NCBI GenBank assembly: GCA_012934845.2
Contig: WNNJ02000366.1
Coordinates: 62,001 to 126,000 of the forward strand
Source: Pomphorhynchus laevis
Lineage: Eukaryota > Acanthocephala > Palaeacanthocephala > Echinorhynchida > Pomphorhynchidae
DNA length: 64,000 nt
Reading direction: 5' to 3'
Part shown: positions 22,690 through 34,654 of the stretch, one piece after another
Layout: the number at the start of each line of letters is the position of its first letter
Numbering within the stretch: position 1 is the first letter of the stretch
Program-made: the position numbers and the translations under genes
Notes under the pieces: generated by a model
Databases searched by the model: none
What the model was told of the DNA's origin: nothing
Seen by the model: the letters and a program-made list of their open reading frames with translations, nothing else

Positions 22690-23830
22690 TTTCTGTCTAA
22701 ATTGTGGAAAGGTAAATAACAAATCTACCAAATTCTCATCTACTTTATGCTCTATTAAAGTGTATACTCATTTGATATTGGACACCCTTAAAAATAATCG
22801 GAATTGAAAATCTTAACTTTTATACACTCGTGGTCACAGAAAGTAGCGATAATTTCATCTACACATTTGTAGCGAATTCCTATAGTATCTTAGGCACTGG
22901 CTTATCATCTTTGCCAGACAGTGAGCGTGCGAATTGTAACCGGCGATTACAGGTCTTACAGACCTTCCAACTTTGTGGGTTTTAGGCAGCAGGTACATAA
23001 ACCACAGGGGAGCTATGCTTAAACCTAACCTTCCAATAATCGACGGTCGGAATTACTACACGTTGAGACATAGCGTTGAGACACTTCTCATTTTTTAATG
23101 TGGGGTCACGCTCTAACTTCATAAACTTGGTCGTGTTTGATAAAATATCAAGACTAAACTTAATATAATCACATTTGTTGATAACGATTAAGTTATTGCC
23201 TCAGTTCATCCTGTTGCGCAATAATATTTTCAAGTGCCGCTTGTATTGATAGCAGCTCAATACGCTAATACATTACAAATATTTTCACCCAGATTTAATA
23301 TTTAATAAGAGGAAAATAATCTTCGCTAGCTCAACTAAACGTTCTTCTAATGTATTGGCAGCTCTACAAGGAACCATAGTTGTTCGTGGTGGCCAGCCTT
23401 TCTAAATATAGTGGTTTGATCGGTCTCTACTGTCCAGCATGCATAGAAAACACGGGTATTTGGTGTAACCAGATTGCTGTCCCAGTAAACGGTTCGCCAT
23501 TTTTAAGTCAACGCAAATGACTTTTCTTATCGTGATACTGTATATTCTCTAAAACGAACTTAATGTATCCATACTTTTCTTTAAGAGTTGTTGAGTAGCC
23601 GAGTGGGGCAGATCCATACAAATTTTTATTGTGTAACAATACACATTTTTAACTGCGCTTAGAACTATCAGTGAAAAGACGCCAATCCTCTGGTTTGTAT
23701 GGTTCAATTTCAAGTTTATGAAGAAGCCCGCTTACATCGATACAGTAAACCAACTCTTCTTCCTTGGTGAAGAAAGGAAGGAAATCTTCACGGTGACTTC
23801 GAAAAAAGGTTACACGAACACCGTTCTCTA
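22690..23830 (-). pseudogene. Relic of an uncharacterised dispersed protein family (ICVDLKMVN-LLGQQSGYTKYPCFLC type)
   Basis: The minus frame 23897-23649 reads VRVTFFRSHREDFLPFF, EEELVYCIDVSGLLHKL, then EDWRLFTDSSKRSLKCVLLHN. It continues in other frames as LKEKYGYIKFVLENIQYHD and ICVDLKMVNRLLGQQSGYTKYPCFLC. I recall the same order of blocks in a multi-copy uncharacterised protein of many arthropods and cnidarians, probably carried by a mobile element. The C-terminal half is heavily decayed. Function unknown. It abuts an L2-like LINE fragment at about 23830. Confidence 0.55.
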
Positions 23831-24046
23831 TACGATTCTTCTCTTTCGACTCCCCATTGTTCATCAGCCTTCCTTTCTTAGACGACACTCGCACCACTTC
23901 GCTATCGCTGCGTTACCGTCGTACCATCTTACTACACGTTCCTAATTACTCCAACAACTATGGTATCCGATCCTTCCTTGTAGCCGCCTCACCCGCCTGG
24001 AATCAACTCCCTCTCAACGCCCGCCGCGCTCCCTCCTTTATCACGG
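23831..24046 (+). mobile_element. L2-like LINE 3' coding fragment
   Basis: Clearly homologous to 5995-6185 of the L2-like LINE, with the same PFLDDTR-T-LSLR block, YSNNYG-RSFLVAAS-AWNQLPL and the same C-rich bias. It is cut off after the FIT motif, so the 3' tail is missing. Confidence 0.85.
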
Positions 24047-24093
24047 GTTTTATCATCATGATTTTGATTTTTGATCATGATTAGTCCACCTTT

Positions 24094-24130
24094 TTGATCG
24101 TTACATTCCTTACTGGATTGTAACGATCAA
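24094..24130. repeat. Inverted repeat, 12-bp arms
   Basis: Arms TTGATCGTTACA (24094-24105) and its complement (24119-24130) with a 13-nt loop, just upstream of the I/R1-type LINE ORF1. It may be 5' UTR structure of that LINE. Confidence 0.8.
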
Positions 24131-24226
24131 CAAAATACAAAAAGTAAATCCAGCAAATGAGTAAATTTAGCACGTCAGAATATATTCCGGAGGGAGAACT
24201 CCCCGGAACCAAAAACATCCAACCTG

Positions 24227-25176
24227 GTGATCATCAAACTTTTGGTGCCTCTGGAGAGGCAGAGTATCTTTAATGTTTTTATAAGAGGCCTTGCCGATCG
24301 ATTTAAAAAAAGGATCCTGTTCAATGCTATTAAATATTATAAATCTGAGATTAAAATCTCATTCTGCACTTTTGATCTGACAATGACGTACGTCGACTAC
24401 TTTAAAAACGAGCATTCTGAAGAAGGTATAATTGCTTCCAAACCAATCCTGGCAACAATAAAGATAAATAATATGCCAACATTCATTTCAGAAGAAGATA
24501 TATCAGCCCCAGAAAGTGATTACAAAATCTCTAACATTCGCTTTATAAAAGGGATTAAAGGCTTCCACATTCCCGTGGCGTTCTGCAATGCCCTGGTGGA
24601 TGAAGCTCTAAAACTGTCGATTTCGACATCCAATCCTTTTTTGGGTATAATTTGAGATTTTCAATAATCGAAACCGACTCACTAACGTACTCTCACTGCG
24701 ACAATTGTCATCAGTGGGGGCATTGGTCTGCTGGATGTTCTCTATCCCATAAGTGCGGCGTGTGTGGTACAACTGTTATACATCCTGGGAAGTGTGAATA
24801 TAAGCCATTTTGCGCAAACTGGGTTATTGAGCACCCCGCATAGTCAAAAATATGTAAAATCTTTAAGGCATATTAAAAGAGACACATGAGTGTGACAGCA
24901 AAACCGACTAGCTTTGTTGAAGCTGTTTCGTCTAACAAGAAAGACGACAGGATGCTGGATACGGAAATTCTGAAACTTCTTGAAATGCAGCATCAGGCAT
25001 CAATGATCCACTTTAAAAAATTAGTCCAAAAATTGGTGGATCAATTAGCGGAATCTTTCTGTTCTCCACTTTCTGGGAAGACTAACAAAATTAAAAAGCC
25101 ACCAAAATCTAAGAAAAGAACCGGGTCAGCGCTGAGCATAGCCGCTCTGAAGCTTGCTCGGAAGGATTCGATCTGA
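24227..25176 (+). pseudogene. LINE ORF1 with zinc knuckles, copy 1
   Basis: Frame 24227-24655 holds a basic/aromatic N-terminal domain (KKRILFNAIKYYKSEIKISFC, then INNMPTFISEEDI, PFLGII). The next frame (24652-24843) adds CCHC knuckles CDNCHQWGHWSAGC and CGVCGTTVIHPGKC. Frame 24886-25176 is a lysine-rich tail with a leucine-rich helix. This is the layout of I/R1/Jockey ORF1 nucleic-acid chaperones. Two breaks separate the frames. Confidence 0.7.
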
Positions 25177-26499
25177 ACTATGGCTAACGAGGGAAATGAA
25201 GATATCGCCCGTGGGCAAGCGACTCCATTTGTCGTGACGGGAAGCGGTAAAGACGACCTTTCCACCTACAGTTGCGACTAGGAGGAGGGCGTCCCACTTC
25301 GGTAACATTTACGCAATGGGAAGTAATTAAGGACCACTTTCACTAAATATCCTTCAGTGGAATTCGGGATGTGCTTCCACACTTAGCCTTCTATCTGGTA
25401 GATATGCCGATGTCATAGTCTTTCAGGAGACGCGGTCTATCCGGCTCCCCCAGGACATTACTCTATTAACCCAAAGCATATCTACACACACTTTATTCCG
25501 TATATAACCCCTCACCACTCTTCTTCCTCTCAAAGTCTTCTTACCCAAGTACAGAGTTCCTGAAGATCATCCCTCCTGTTAAACTACTCTTGTCCAGCCC
25601 TGTATTGTTTAGCTATATCACTTTGTAAGAACGGGAAACGTATCAGTAAAGCCAATATCTGTATTAGCTCAGGGGAAATTCACCAAAACCGTGAGCACCT
25701 GGGTCGTATTTTAAGTAGTGGCTATGACATGATACTTGGTAATTTCAACGACAGAACATTCATTGGATTAATGCAGCACTCCGCAGAGCCAGGAACGACT
25801 ACCTTATTCATAAACCACCGTCCCCACCTTTCATTGAACAACAACTAATTATATCCTCGACATATTACTGCTTTATAAGATGTGGTTGTTGAAACCCATC
25901 TGTACTGAGCAGTCGCGCCAAAAACAGACCACCTCTCATGACCTAATTCGTTGGCGGATGGAAGAAGATACGTTACTTAGAATGAGGTTTCACTTTGACC
26001 CTATCAGAGTGGCTTTCTTTCAGGCAGCTATCCAACTTTTACCCAGACTTGGTAATAGGAGTTTGACCGAATTTAATTCCTACCTCTCATCGCAAGCTAC
26101 CGCGTTTCTTGCGACTACCTATAAATGTCATATATGCAATCCCACTCCAACAAAACTCAAGGTCCTCGCTAAAATGCTACGTCTTCCCAATTTCTCTGTT
26201 TCCGCCAGGCAGGTCCTTTCGAATGAATATTGGAGCACTAGATACAGTTCCAGTTGAGTTGGTATAAGGCGAGCATTTCTTGCCTTAACCCTTCTCAGTC
26301 TTCCTTTTGGAAGATATTTAAGAGGGAGATGTTTGTCTGCTGAAGGAGAGAGCATTGGGTTGGATCGGTAGCATAGGCCTTGGCAAAGTTTTGAAGGAGT
26401 CACTATCCCTACATAATTATGGAGCCACTCAATCACTTCAACCAATCCCGCCTTGGGGAGACTAGGAGTAGGGATCTTTCTGTCCCAGATATCCTTAAC

Positions 26500-27532
26500 T
26501 CCTGGGGGGCCTCTTTTGGGCACCTCCAAATCCATCACTCCTCTCTCTTCTCGTGTCTGTCAGCTTTTGACAGCCGAACAAAGAAGAGAAGTGGCCGTCA
26601 CAATGCTATTAGCCGCCCCATCCGATGTGGCCGGCGTCAATATTAGTATACGTATATTTCTACCTAAGAAAAATCCGGTCTCTTGTCCTAAAGACCTGGG
26701 ACCCATATCGATTAAAATCCCTCGTATCGATCTACGAAAAAGCGCTTGCGCGTAGAATTCGCGATCATATGTGTAGGCGAAATTTAATCCCACCAATTTT
26801 CCATGGGTTCGTCAAAGGTCGCTCGGTCCATTCAGCAGTAGGTGAAGTGTATCAGTTCTGTCAGGATAATAATCATCAACTTACTGTTGCTGTTTTCCTT
26901 AATTTTTCTACTGCATTTGACCGTATCTCCATTCCCTTTGTTGTCTCTTCTCTCAGGTCCCTCAGATTGCCTGCTAGAATTGTTAACAGGGCGAGTTACT
27001 GCTGTACACCAAGCGATTCATTATGAAGACGACCCTGATGCGCGCCAGTTCTACCCTATTACGGGTGTGCCTTAAGGTTCCCCTCTCTCCTATATTGTAT
27101 CTTGCTGCTTCCATTGAACTCTTTAAAATATTTAAACGCGAACAACGTCTAGTTGTATACACTGATGATACCACATCCCTGTTCTATGTTCGCAGGTGTA
27201 AAGACGCAGTATCGGACATCAGCCGTTTCTTTTTAAGATTAAAAGACCAGTTACCCAAGTCCAATCTTATTCTAAACTCCGCTAAATCGCAGGTGTTTGT
27301 TTTTCATGGCACCCCTGCAACAAAGAAAAAACTTAAGAGATCAGCTGCGCTCTTTTCTATTTTGACTAATCAACCACTCCCCATCTTCACGAGTCGAGTA
27401 AAATATCTGGGGTTCACCGTTACGGTGAACTGGACAGCGAATGCCGACCTGGATAGACTTAAACGTATCCTGAAGAGAGCTAGATGGGCTCTGAAACAGG
27501 CCCAGCATCTGTCATTGAAAGGGAAAACTTAG
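26500..27532 (+). pseudogene. LINE ORF2 reverse transcriptase, copy 1
   Basis: Two main frames, 26625-27026 and 27023-27532, join between motifs A and B. The catalytic box is YTDD. Downstream are KSNLILNSAKSQVFVFHG, the conserved post-catalytic block, and KYLGFTVTVNWTANADLD, the thumb. The final part (RARWALKQAQHLSLKGKT) ends in a stop at 27530-27532, and the remaining C-terminus is in other frames. Confidence 0.75.
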
Positions 27533-28031
27533 GTGCGCCTCTGGGGTACTTGGGCTATCTCGGGATTAGTCTTCTTCTCTAGAGGACGTCCCCACGAACA
27601 AAGGCTAAGGTTTATCAAGCTCTTCGTCTCTCGATTGCCCAGCATAGTCCATCTCGATTGGACTCTTCGGGGTTGAAAGACCCGGGGTGGTTCAGTCGAA
27701 GAGCGGCGTGTTGGATTGGCTGTGAGGCTCAGATCCCACCGTACCTGTGGCTGTAAGATAAGTAAGACAATTAAATATACGGATGATGATTATAAATCTT
27801 GCCTGACTGTTATTTCTGTTTCTGGACTTCTTCACTTATGCTATAATTTTTAAGAAAACCTATATTTATTTATTTATTTATAATTTCAATTGTTTCGAAA
27901 AAATTATGACAGTGGCAATTAACGGAGGACCAAAGCGCTCGATGGAAACAATTATTCCTGCTACAGATAAAAAGGTAAGTGGTGTTTCTTCTCGGCTTTT
28001 GGTCTAGAGCACGGAGGGAGAACTACCTCCT

Positions 28032-29005
28032 GTGCCAAAATTGGTAAACCTTGTTATAGTGAAACTTCTACAACCTTTCGATAGACAGAACCTTTTTAAT
28101 AAGTTCCTGAGAGAGTTCACTGTTGCTTACAAAAATAGAATTTTATTCAATTCAATAAGATATTTCGAGTCCGAGGTTTGCATTTCCTTCTGCACCTCAG
28201 ATATCGCGGCAACCTATTTGGAATTTTTCAGAAGTTAACAGATTACGGAACGACAACTTTCAAGCCTATTAAGGCTTCTTTAAAAATAAACAATTTTCCG
28301 TCCTTCATGTCAGAGGAAGATGTAAGGGCTTTAGAATCTACTTATAAATTACATAACATACGTTCTATCACGGGCAGAAACGGCCTACCATTACCAATTG
28401 CGTTTTGTTCAACGTCGGTTGACCAGGCTGAATGCCTATCAAACACTCCATTTAACCCCTTTCTGGGCACAATTTGTCATTCACACTTATAGACTCCGAT
28501 CACCTGACGTACCCCCATTGTAATGGATGTCATCAATGGGGGGGCATTGGGCTTCTAATTGCGAGCGGACCCGGACATGTGGGGTCTGCGGATCATCTGA
28601 TGTTCATTCGGAGAAGTGTGTATTGCCTCCCCATTGTTCTAACTGCGGCGGTGAACATTATTCTTGTTCCAGAAAATGTAGCTACTTTAAAGACTACAAT
28701 AAGCGGCATTGTGGATCACCCTGCAAGACGGCCAACTTCGCTGATGCCTGCTCGGCTAATAGATCTACCGATATTACAATTACAAAACAGATATCATTAA
28801 GATTATGGATGCTCGGCACGAGGCAAATATGAACGAGTTGCGAACTTTAACTCAATACCTTGTGGCTAAGTTTGAGGAGTTACGTTCCCCTATCACGACG
28901 AATATTACGACATATTCAAAAAAAGTCCCGTCTTCAAAAAAAAAACGAAATGCTTCTACACAGAGTATGAACTCTTTAAAGTTGGCAAAGAAGGATAATG
29001 GCTAG
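28032..29005 (+). pseudogene. LINE ORF1 with three zinc knuckles, copy 2
   Basis: Overlapping frames 28032-28238, 28178-28492, 28527-28832 and 28805-29005 carry an N-terminal domain like copy 1. Three cysteine knuckles follow: CNGCHQWGGHWASNC (with a local frame ambiguity in a G run), CGVCGSSDVHSEKC and CSNCGGEHYSCSRKC. The last knuckle is the form seen in I-type ORF1 proteins. A lysine-rich tail follows. Confidence 0.7.
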
Positions 29006-30403
29006 GGAAGTAGCGACAGCCTCCTTGGGAAATTATGATAAAGTCGGTGGGCAAATGACTTCTTCTAGTTTGGCCGGTTGTGGGAACTGCAGCCTTCCCA
29101 CCTCTGATGTGGGCTAGAAGGGGATCCCACTCTAGCTGACGTAAGACAATGGGAAGTAATTAAGATCCTTTACCACTGAATATTCTTCAGTGGAATTCGG
29201 GAGGTGCTTCCACCCTTAGGATTCTATCTGGTAGAAATGCACATGTTATAGTCCTTCCGCAGACGCGGTCTATCCGTATCCCCCAGGACATTACTCGATT
29301 TATCCCTAAGCATATTTACACCAAATTTATTCCGTACATAACCCCTCCTCGCTCCTCTTCATCATAAGGTATTTTAACCCTAGTTAAATGCTCCTTAAGA
29401 TCATCCTTCCTTTAAAAGTATTCCTGTCCAGCCCTGTATTGTTTAGCTATATCACTTTGTAAGAACGGGAAACGTATCAGTATATCCAATATCTGTATTA
29501 GCTCAGGGGAAATTCACCAGAACCGTGAGCACCTGGGTCGTATTTTAAGTAGTGGCTATGACATGATACTTGGTGATTTCAACGACAGAACGAGTCATTG
29601 GATTAATGCAGCACTCCGCAGAGCCAGGAACGACTACCTTATTCATAAACCACCGTCCCCACCTTTCATTGATCAACAACTAATTATATCCTCGACATAT
29701 TACTACTTTATAAGATGTGGTTGTTGAAACCCATCTGTACTCAGCAGTCGCGCCAAAAACAGACCACCTCTCGTGAACTAATTCGTTGGCGGATGGAAGA
29801 AGATACGTTACTTAGAATGAGGTTTCACTTTGACCCCATCAGAGTGGCTTTCTTTCAGGCAGCTATCCAACTCTTCCCCTGACTTGGTAATAGGAGTTTG
29901 GCCGAATTTAATTCCTACCTCTCATCGCAAGCTACGCGTTTCTTTCGATTATCTATAAATGTCATATATGCAATCCCACTCCAACAAAACTCAAGGTCCT
30001 CGCTAAAATGCTACGTCTTCCCAATTTCTCTGTTTCCGCCAGGCAGGTCCTCTCGAATGAATATTGGAGCACTAGATACAGTTTCAGTTGAGTAGGTATA
30101 AGGCGAGCATTTCTTGCCTTAACCCTTCTCAGTCTTCCTTTTGGAAGATATTTAAGAGGGTGATGTTTGTCTGCTGAAAGGAGAGAGCATTGGGTTGGAT
30201 CGGTAGCATAGGCATTGACAAAGTTTTGGAGGAGTCACTATCCCTACATAATTATGGAGCCACTCTATCTCCCCCAACCAATCCCGCCTTGAGGCGACTT
30301 CAGGATCAGGGACTTATCTGTTACAGATATCCTAAACTCCAGGGGGCCACTTCCAGGCACCTCCAAATACCGCGCGCCACTCTCCACTCGGGTCTGTCAG
30401 CTT

Positions 30404-31119
30404 TTGACAGACGGTCAGAGAAAGGAGGTCGCTATCACTATGATACTAGCCTCCTCGTCCGATGTTGCTGTCATTAATATCAGCTGTCGTGTTTCTATGC
30501 CAAAAAAGAAATCGATTTTATGTCCTAAAGATCTGCGGCCTATCTCGATTCAAAACTCCCTCATCACCATTTATGAAAAAGCGCTTGCGCGTAAAATCTG
30601 CAACCATCTATGTAGGCGAAATTTAATCCCACCAGGTTTTCATGGGTACATAAAAGATCGCTCGGTCCATATAGCAATAGATGAAGTACACCAGTTTTGT
30701 CAAAACAACATTCATCAGCTTGCTTTGGCTGTTTTTTGACCTTTCTGCTGCATTTAACCGCATTTCCATTCCTTTTGTTATCTCTCTCTTATCTCAGATC
30801 CTTTGGGTTACCTGCAAGAATTGTTAACAGGGTGGAAATATTGCTATATGCCAAGCTATTCTTCTATGAAGACGACCCTGATGCACTTTAGTTCTATCCT
30901 ATTACAGGTGTGTCTCAAGGTTCCTCACTTTCTTTAATCTTGTATCTTGCTGCCTCTATTGAACTTTACAAAAACTTTAAACGCGACCAACATCTAGTGG
31001 TATACGCTGATGATATCACATTCCTGTTCTTTGGACGCATGTGCAAAGATGTAATCTCTGACATCAGCCGTTTCTTTTTAAGATTAAAAGATCAATTACC
31101 CATATCCAATCTTATTTAA
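30404..31119 (+). pseudogene. LINE ORF2 reverse transcriptase, copy 2
   Basis: IYEKALARKICNHLCRRNLIPPG and HGYIKDRSVHIAI are followed, after a break, by DLSAAFNRISIPFV (motif A with N in place of D), SQGSSLSLILYL (motif B) and VVYADDITFLFF (motif C). The thumb segment RFFLRLKDQLP matches copy 1. Confidence 0.75.
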
Positions 31120-31765
31120 AACTTCTCCAAATCGCAGGTGGTTGTCTTTCATGGCGTTCCTGCGACAAAGAAAAAAATAAAGAGACTATCACTCTCAGCT
31201 CTTTTTCCATATTGACTAATTAACCACTCCCTACCGTCACAAATCGAGTAAAATACCTGGGGTTCACTATTACGATGAAATGGTCAGCCAAAGCTGACTG
31301 CATAGTCTCAAACGTATTCTGATGAGAGCCCTGAAACGGGCTCAGCATCTGTCATTGAATGGAAAAACTTAAGTGCGCCTCTAGGGTACGTGGGCTATCT
31401 GTGGATTAGTCTGCTTTTCAAGAGTACGACCCCAGAGCAAAGAATAAGGTTTCTCAAGCTCCTCATCTCACGATTACCGAGCATAGTCCGCCTGGATTGG
31501 ACTCTTCGGGGGTGAAAGACCCCGGGTGGTTCAGTCGGAGAGCGGCGTGTTGGATTGGCAGGAGGGCTCAGATCCTGCTGAACCTGAGGCCGTGACAATA
31601 TCGTGAAGACTAAACATTTTGATTTTCCTTACTCATTTTGAACTGTTATTTTTCAACTGTCTTTTCTAGTTATTTTTAGTGTTTGTTAAGTTATTTATTT
31701 AAGAAATTCCTTATTATTAATTTCATTTGATTCTGTTGTTCGTATTATTGTTAACTGTAGCGTGC

Positions 31766-31799
31766 ACAATTTGCGACAATGCAAATTGTCGCAAATTGT
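31766..31799. repeat. Perfect 15-bp-arm palindrome
   Basis: ACAATTTGCGACAAT (31766-31780) and its exact complement (31785-31799) around GCAA. It lies between LINE copies 2 and 3. Confidence 0.9.
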
Positions 31800-31984
31800 A
31801 CAGCTCTTTTCAATCTGAAATTTATACAGTAAATTCTATATATTCTATATATAGAATGTATTTCTTGCCATCAATTGCAGTTTTTGTTTTTGTTACTCTT
31901 TCAAACGTTTTAAGTATCAATTTTCCTCCCAAAAGAATAAGAGAGATAGAAAGGGAAATAAGAAAAACTGTTCGAGGATAAAGC

Positions 31985-32915
31985 GTCGAAAGGTTTTTCA
32001 AAAGAGATAATTTTTACCGGATCTATTTCAAAAGCTTAGCTTTGAAGGATAAATTCAAAGCAGCTTTAGTTGGAGACGAGGGTACAGAAATTATCGACAT
32101 TTCCCCACAAGTGACGGTCATCCTTATGGATGTGCCGTCATTTTATGCCTAAACAAAAACAAAAGACCTTCATGTGCAAATTGTGAGCACACTCATAAGG
32201 CGTACTCACACGTTTGTCAAGAGTTCAAGTCTTACTTAGCCTTGGTAAACGGTGAGAATAAAAAGGCTTGTGAGGATGCTCAATCATATCTTAAAACAGC
32301 CAAAAGTCACTCTCTGGATCAACATGCTGAACAAACAGCAATGTTGATTGAGAAAGTACTTGCTCTTGAAAAGAAATGGATGCCTTAAGGCAGGAAAATG
32401 CTAAACTAAAAAAGGATGATGTAGTTCATGATTCTGATTTGAAGAAATTCAAATCGGAGTTAAACGCAGCAACATTACACAAGTACAAATCGTTGAAGCA
32501 GGAGAAAGAGAAGTTATCAATTTCGGTGACTACTTTCAATCGTTTTAACGATTTGTCACAAACGAAAATAGAAGGCTCTCAGAATGAGGACAATACTGTG
32601 GAATATTGTTCCGTAGTATCGACTGATTCTGAGGGTTCTTTGATTAAAGTAGCATAAACTGCTCTTAAGGGACTGACGTTACATGAATCATTTCAGGTGG
32701 CGTCGAGTGTGAGGGACAGTTCATGACAAAACGCTCGAAGACATCTGCCTGATGAGTTGGAATCTAGGTTCTGTTAAGAACCTGGTACAGTATTTCAGTC
32801 TCATTCAGGCGAATGTGCTTTTATTGTAGGAAGCGAGATCACCCGATCAATTGAAGATATTTGGCAGAGAGATCGACGACTACGACACATTTGTGTCTGC
32901 GGAGGGTCTCAGAAT
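31985..32915 (+). mobile_element. I/R1-type LINE, copy 3, 5' half
   Basis: A cysteine knuckle CANCEHTHKAYSHVC near 32180-32225 marks ORF1. It is followed by a long charged coiled-coil region (ALRQENAKLKKDD, KYKSLKQEKEKL; frame 32376-32657). After the ORF1 stop, MSWNLGSVKNLVQYFSLIQ and EARSPDQLKIFGREIDDYDTF (about 32755-32910) are the first strands of an APE endonuclease. The element is then replaced by Gypsy pol sequence and resumes at about 34655. It is a family distinct from copies 1 and 2. Confidence 0.65.
32376..32657 (+). pseudogene. Coiled-coil C-terminal part of LINE ORF1
   Basis: 93 residues rich in K, E and L with heptad-like spacing over residues 1-55, then an acidic tail. The frame just upstream (about 32180-32390) is the knuckle region in another register, so the initiator here is not real. 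Confidence 0.5.
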
Positions 32916-32919
32916 GGAA

Positions 32920-34650
32920 CTCTTTTTAGTGTCGTTGGCAAAGAAGCGTTTTTGCGCATCTTTACTATCGCATGGCACTAGCGAAGTAGGTTCATTTCCG
33001 CTATCCCACGAACCTTCCAAATCGTTTAAAGACATAAAAGAAGCCTTGTCTGCTGCATGCGAGAAACAGATTGAAGATGATAAACTACTCGTCGTCGAAA
33101 CCGATGCATCGAAACTAGCAATCTCCGCAACTCTCAGTCAAGAAGGACGACCAGTCGCTTTCTTTTCGCGAATCCTTTCAAAATCTGAAAAGCGCCAAGC
33201 CGCAGTTGAGCTATAAGCCCTAGCTATCGTTGAAGCTGTTAGATACTGGCGCCATTACCTCGCTAGCAGACACTTCAAAATCATTACAGACCAACGATTT
33301 ATTGCTTACATATTTTCGTCGAAAGGTAAAAGTCAAATCAAAAATGACAAAATATCACGATGGCGATTGGATTTATCTGAATTTCATTTTGATATCGAAT
33401 ACAGACCAGGTCCGATGAACGTTGTTGTGGACACATTCTCCCGCATCGTTTGTGCTCTGAGTAATCGAAGATCTTCGGAAATATTCAAGTTACATAAACT
33501 ATTATGTCATCCTGGCGAGACGAGAATGTTACATTACATACGCTTTCATAATCTACCATTCTCAATATCCGACGAGCGTTCAGTTATTGATTCCTGTCGA
33601 ACTTGCGCAGTATTTAAACCTAAATTTAACAAGCATCCACAAGCATCCCTTATTAAATCTTTACATCCATTTGACCGCTTATTAATTGACTTTAAAGGAA
33701 CCTTTCCAAAGTGTTGCCAGAACAAATTCATGCTTACTGTGATCGACGAGTATTCGCGTTATCCTTGGGCCTTACCATGCCCGGATACGTCGTCACTAAC
33801 GGCTATTAAGTATCTCAAGCAGATATTTTACAGTTTCGGTACATCCTCGTCCATACACTCCGGACCGAGGTTCTGCATTCTGTTCAAAGGAGTACCAATT
33901 GTTTCTATGTAGCAACAATATCACATCGAGTCACAGAACTCCTTAAAACCCTAGCGGCAATGGGCAGTGCGAGCAGTATAATCATATTATATGGAAAACC
34001 GTAGAGTTGGTTTTGAAAGAAAATAATTTGCCAGTAAACAAATGGCACGATGATTTAGTACGATCCCTGAATTCAATACGCTCATTACTTTGTACAAGCA
34101 CCAATTCTACATCTAATGAAAGTATGTTTCACCATGCACGACGATCATGTTTTGGAGTGACAATATCTGATTAGTTAACATCTTCAGGACCTGTACTAGT
34201 CAAAAGGTTTGCTACCGGAAGTAAATACGAGCCATTTGTGCAAGAAACGTATCTTATAGAGTCAAATTATAAATATGCGACTGTGAGATTAAAAGACGGA
34301 CGAATTACAGAAATATCAACAAAGCACTTAGCTTCCATGCCGACAAATGATACTAGCTTATATAATGATGGCCCCATCATAAGCATGACTATTGAATCAG
34401 AATTCGACCAGTGTTTAATTAAGGCTACTAATACTAATACGACTCTAAAAATGAAGAACCTAGCCAATGCTGAGGTATGAACTAATAGGAAAATATCGAG
34501 AGTCTGGATGAGACAAGAGGACATCACAGTCGACAACATTTTATGTGCGTGGCCAGTCGTGCCGATGATTTCATCTAACGAAGCTTCGGCATGTTCTGCT
34601 GCGACCAAATTGATCGTCGATAAAATTCGGACGGGTATCCGAATTAGAGG
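32920..34650 (+). mobile_element. Gypsy-type pol fossil lying between two LINE halves
   Basis: Contains, in order, an RNase H domain (VETDASKLAISATLSQ near 33095, YRPGPMNVVVDTFSR near 33400), the integrase zinc-finger region (HKLLCHPGETRMLHY), the integrase core start (HPFDRLLIDFKGTFP, VIDEYSRYPWALP) and an integrase C-terminal remnant to about 34490. No LTRs were found at its edges, and gag and most RT are absent. Several breaks are visible and it is old. The sequence is related to, but not the same family as, the fossil at 17.6-19.8 kb. Confidence 0.8.
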
Positions 34651-34654
34651 AACC

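Larger units (their letters stand above)
24150..27790 (+). mobile_element. I/R1-type LINE, copy 1
   Basis: ORF1 with zinc knuckles (24227-25176), endonuclease remnant (from LSPLNILQWNSG near 25345 to about 25800), RT (about 26500-27532) and a 3' end near 27790 in AT-rich sequence. The RT shows YEKALARRIRDHMCRRNLIPP, HGFVKGRSVHSAV, FSTAFDRIS (motif A) and VVYTDDTT (motif C, T in place of A). It is broken many times. The neighbouring copy at 27.9-31.6 kb has the same layout. Confidence 0.8.
27880..31615 (+). mobile_element. I/R1-type LINE, copy 2
   Basis: Same organisation as copy 1: ORF1 28032-29005, endonuclease about 29190-29600, RT 30404-31340 and a 3' end near 31610 with the shared GGTGGTTCAGTCG / AGAGCGGCGTGTTGGATTGG tail. 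The RT keeps a normal VVYADDIT catalytic box. Identity to copy 1 is uneven: about 65% in ORF1, intermediate in the endonuclease, near-identical for some 830 bp in the middle (29430-30260 against 25585-26420), then about 80% in the RT. Confidence 0.8.

Noticed and set aside
26128-26538. 136-residue open frame on the minus strand
   Set aside because: It lies antisense to the near-identical core of two LINE copies and shows no domain; it is a shadow of the LINE frame.
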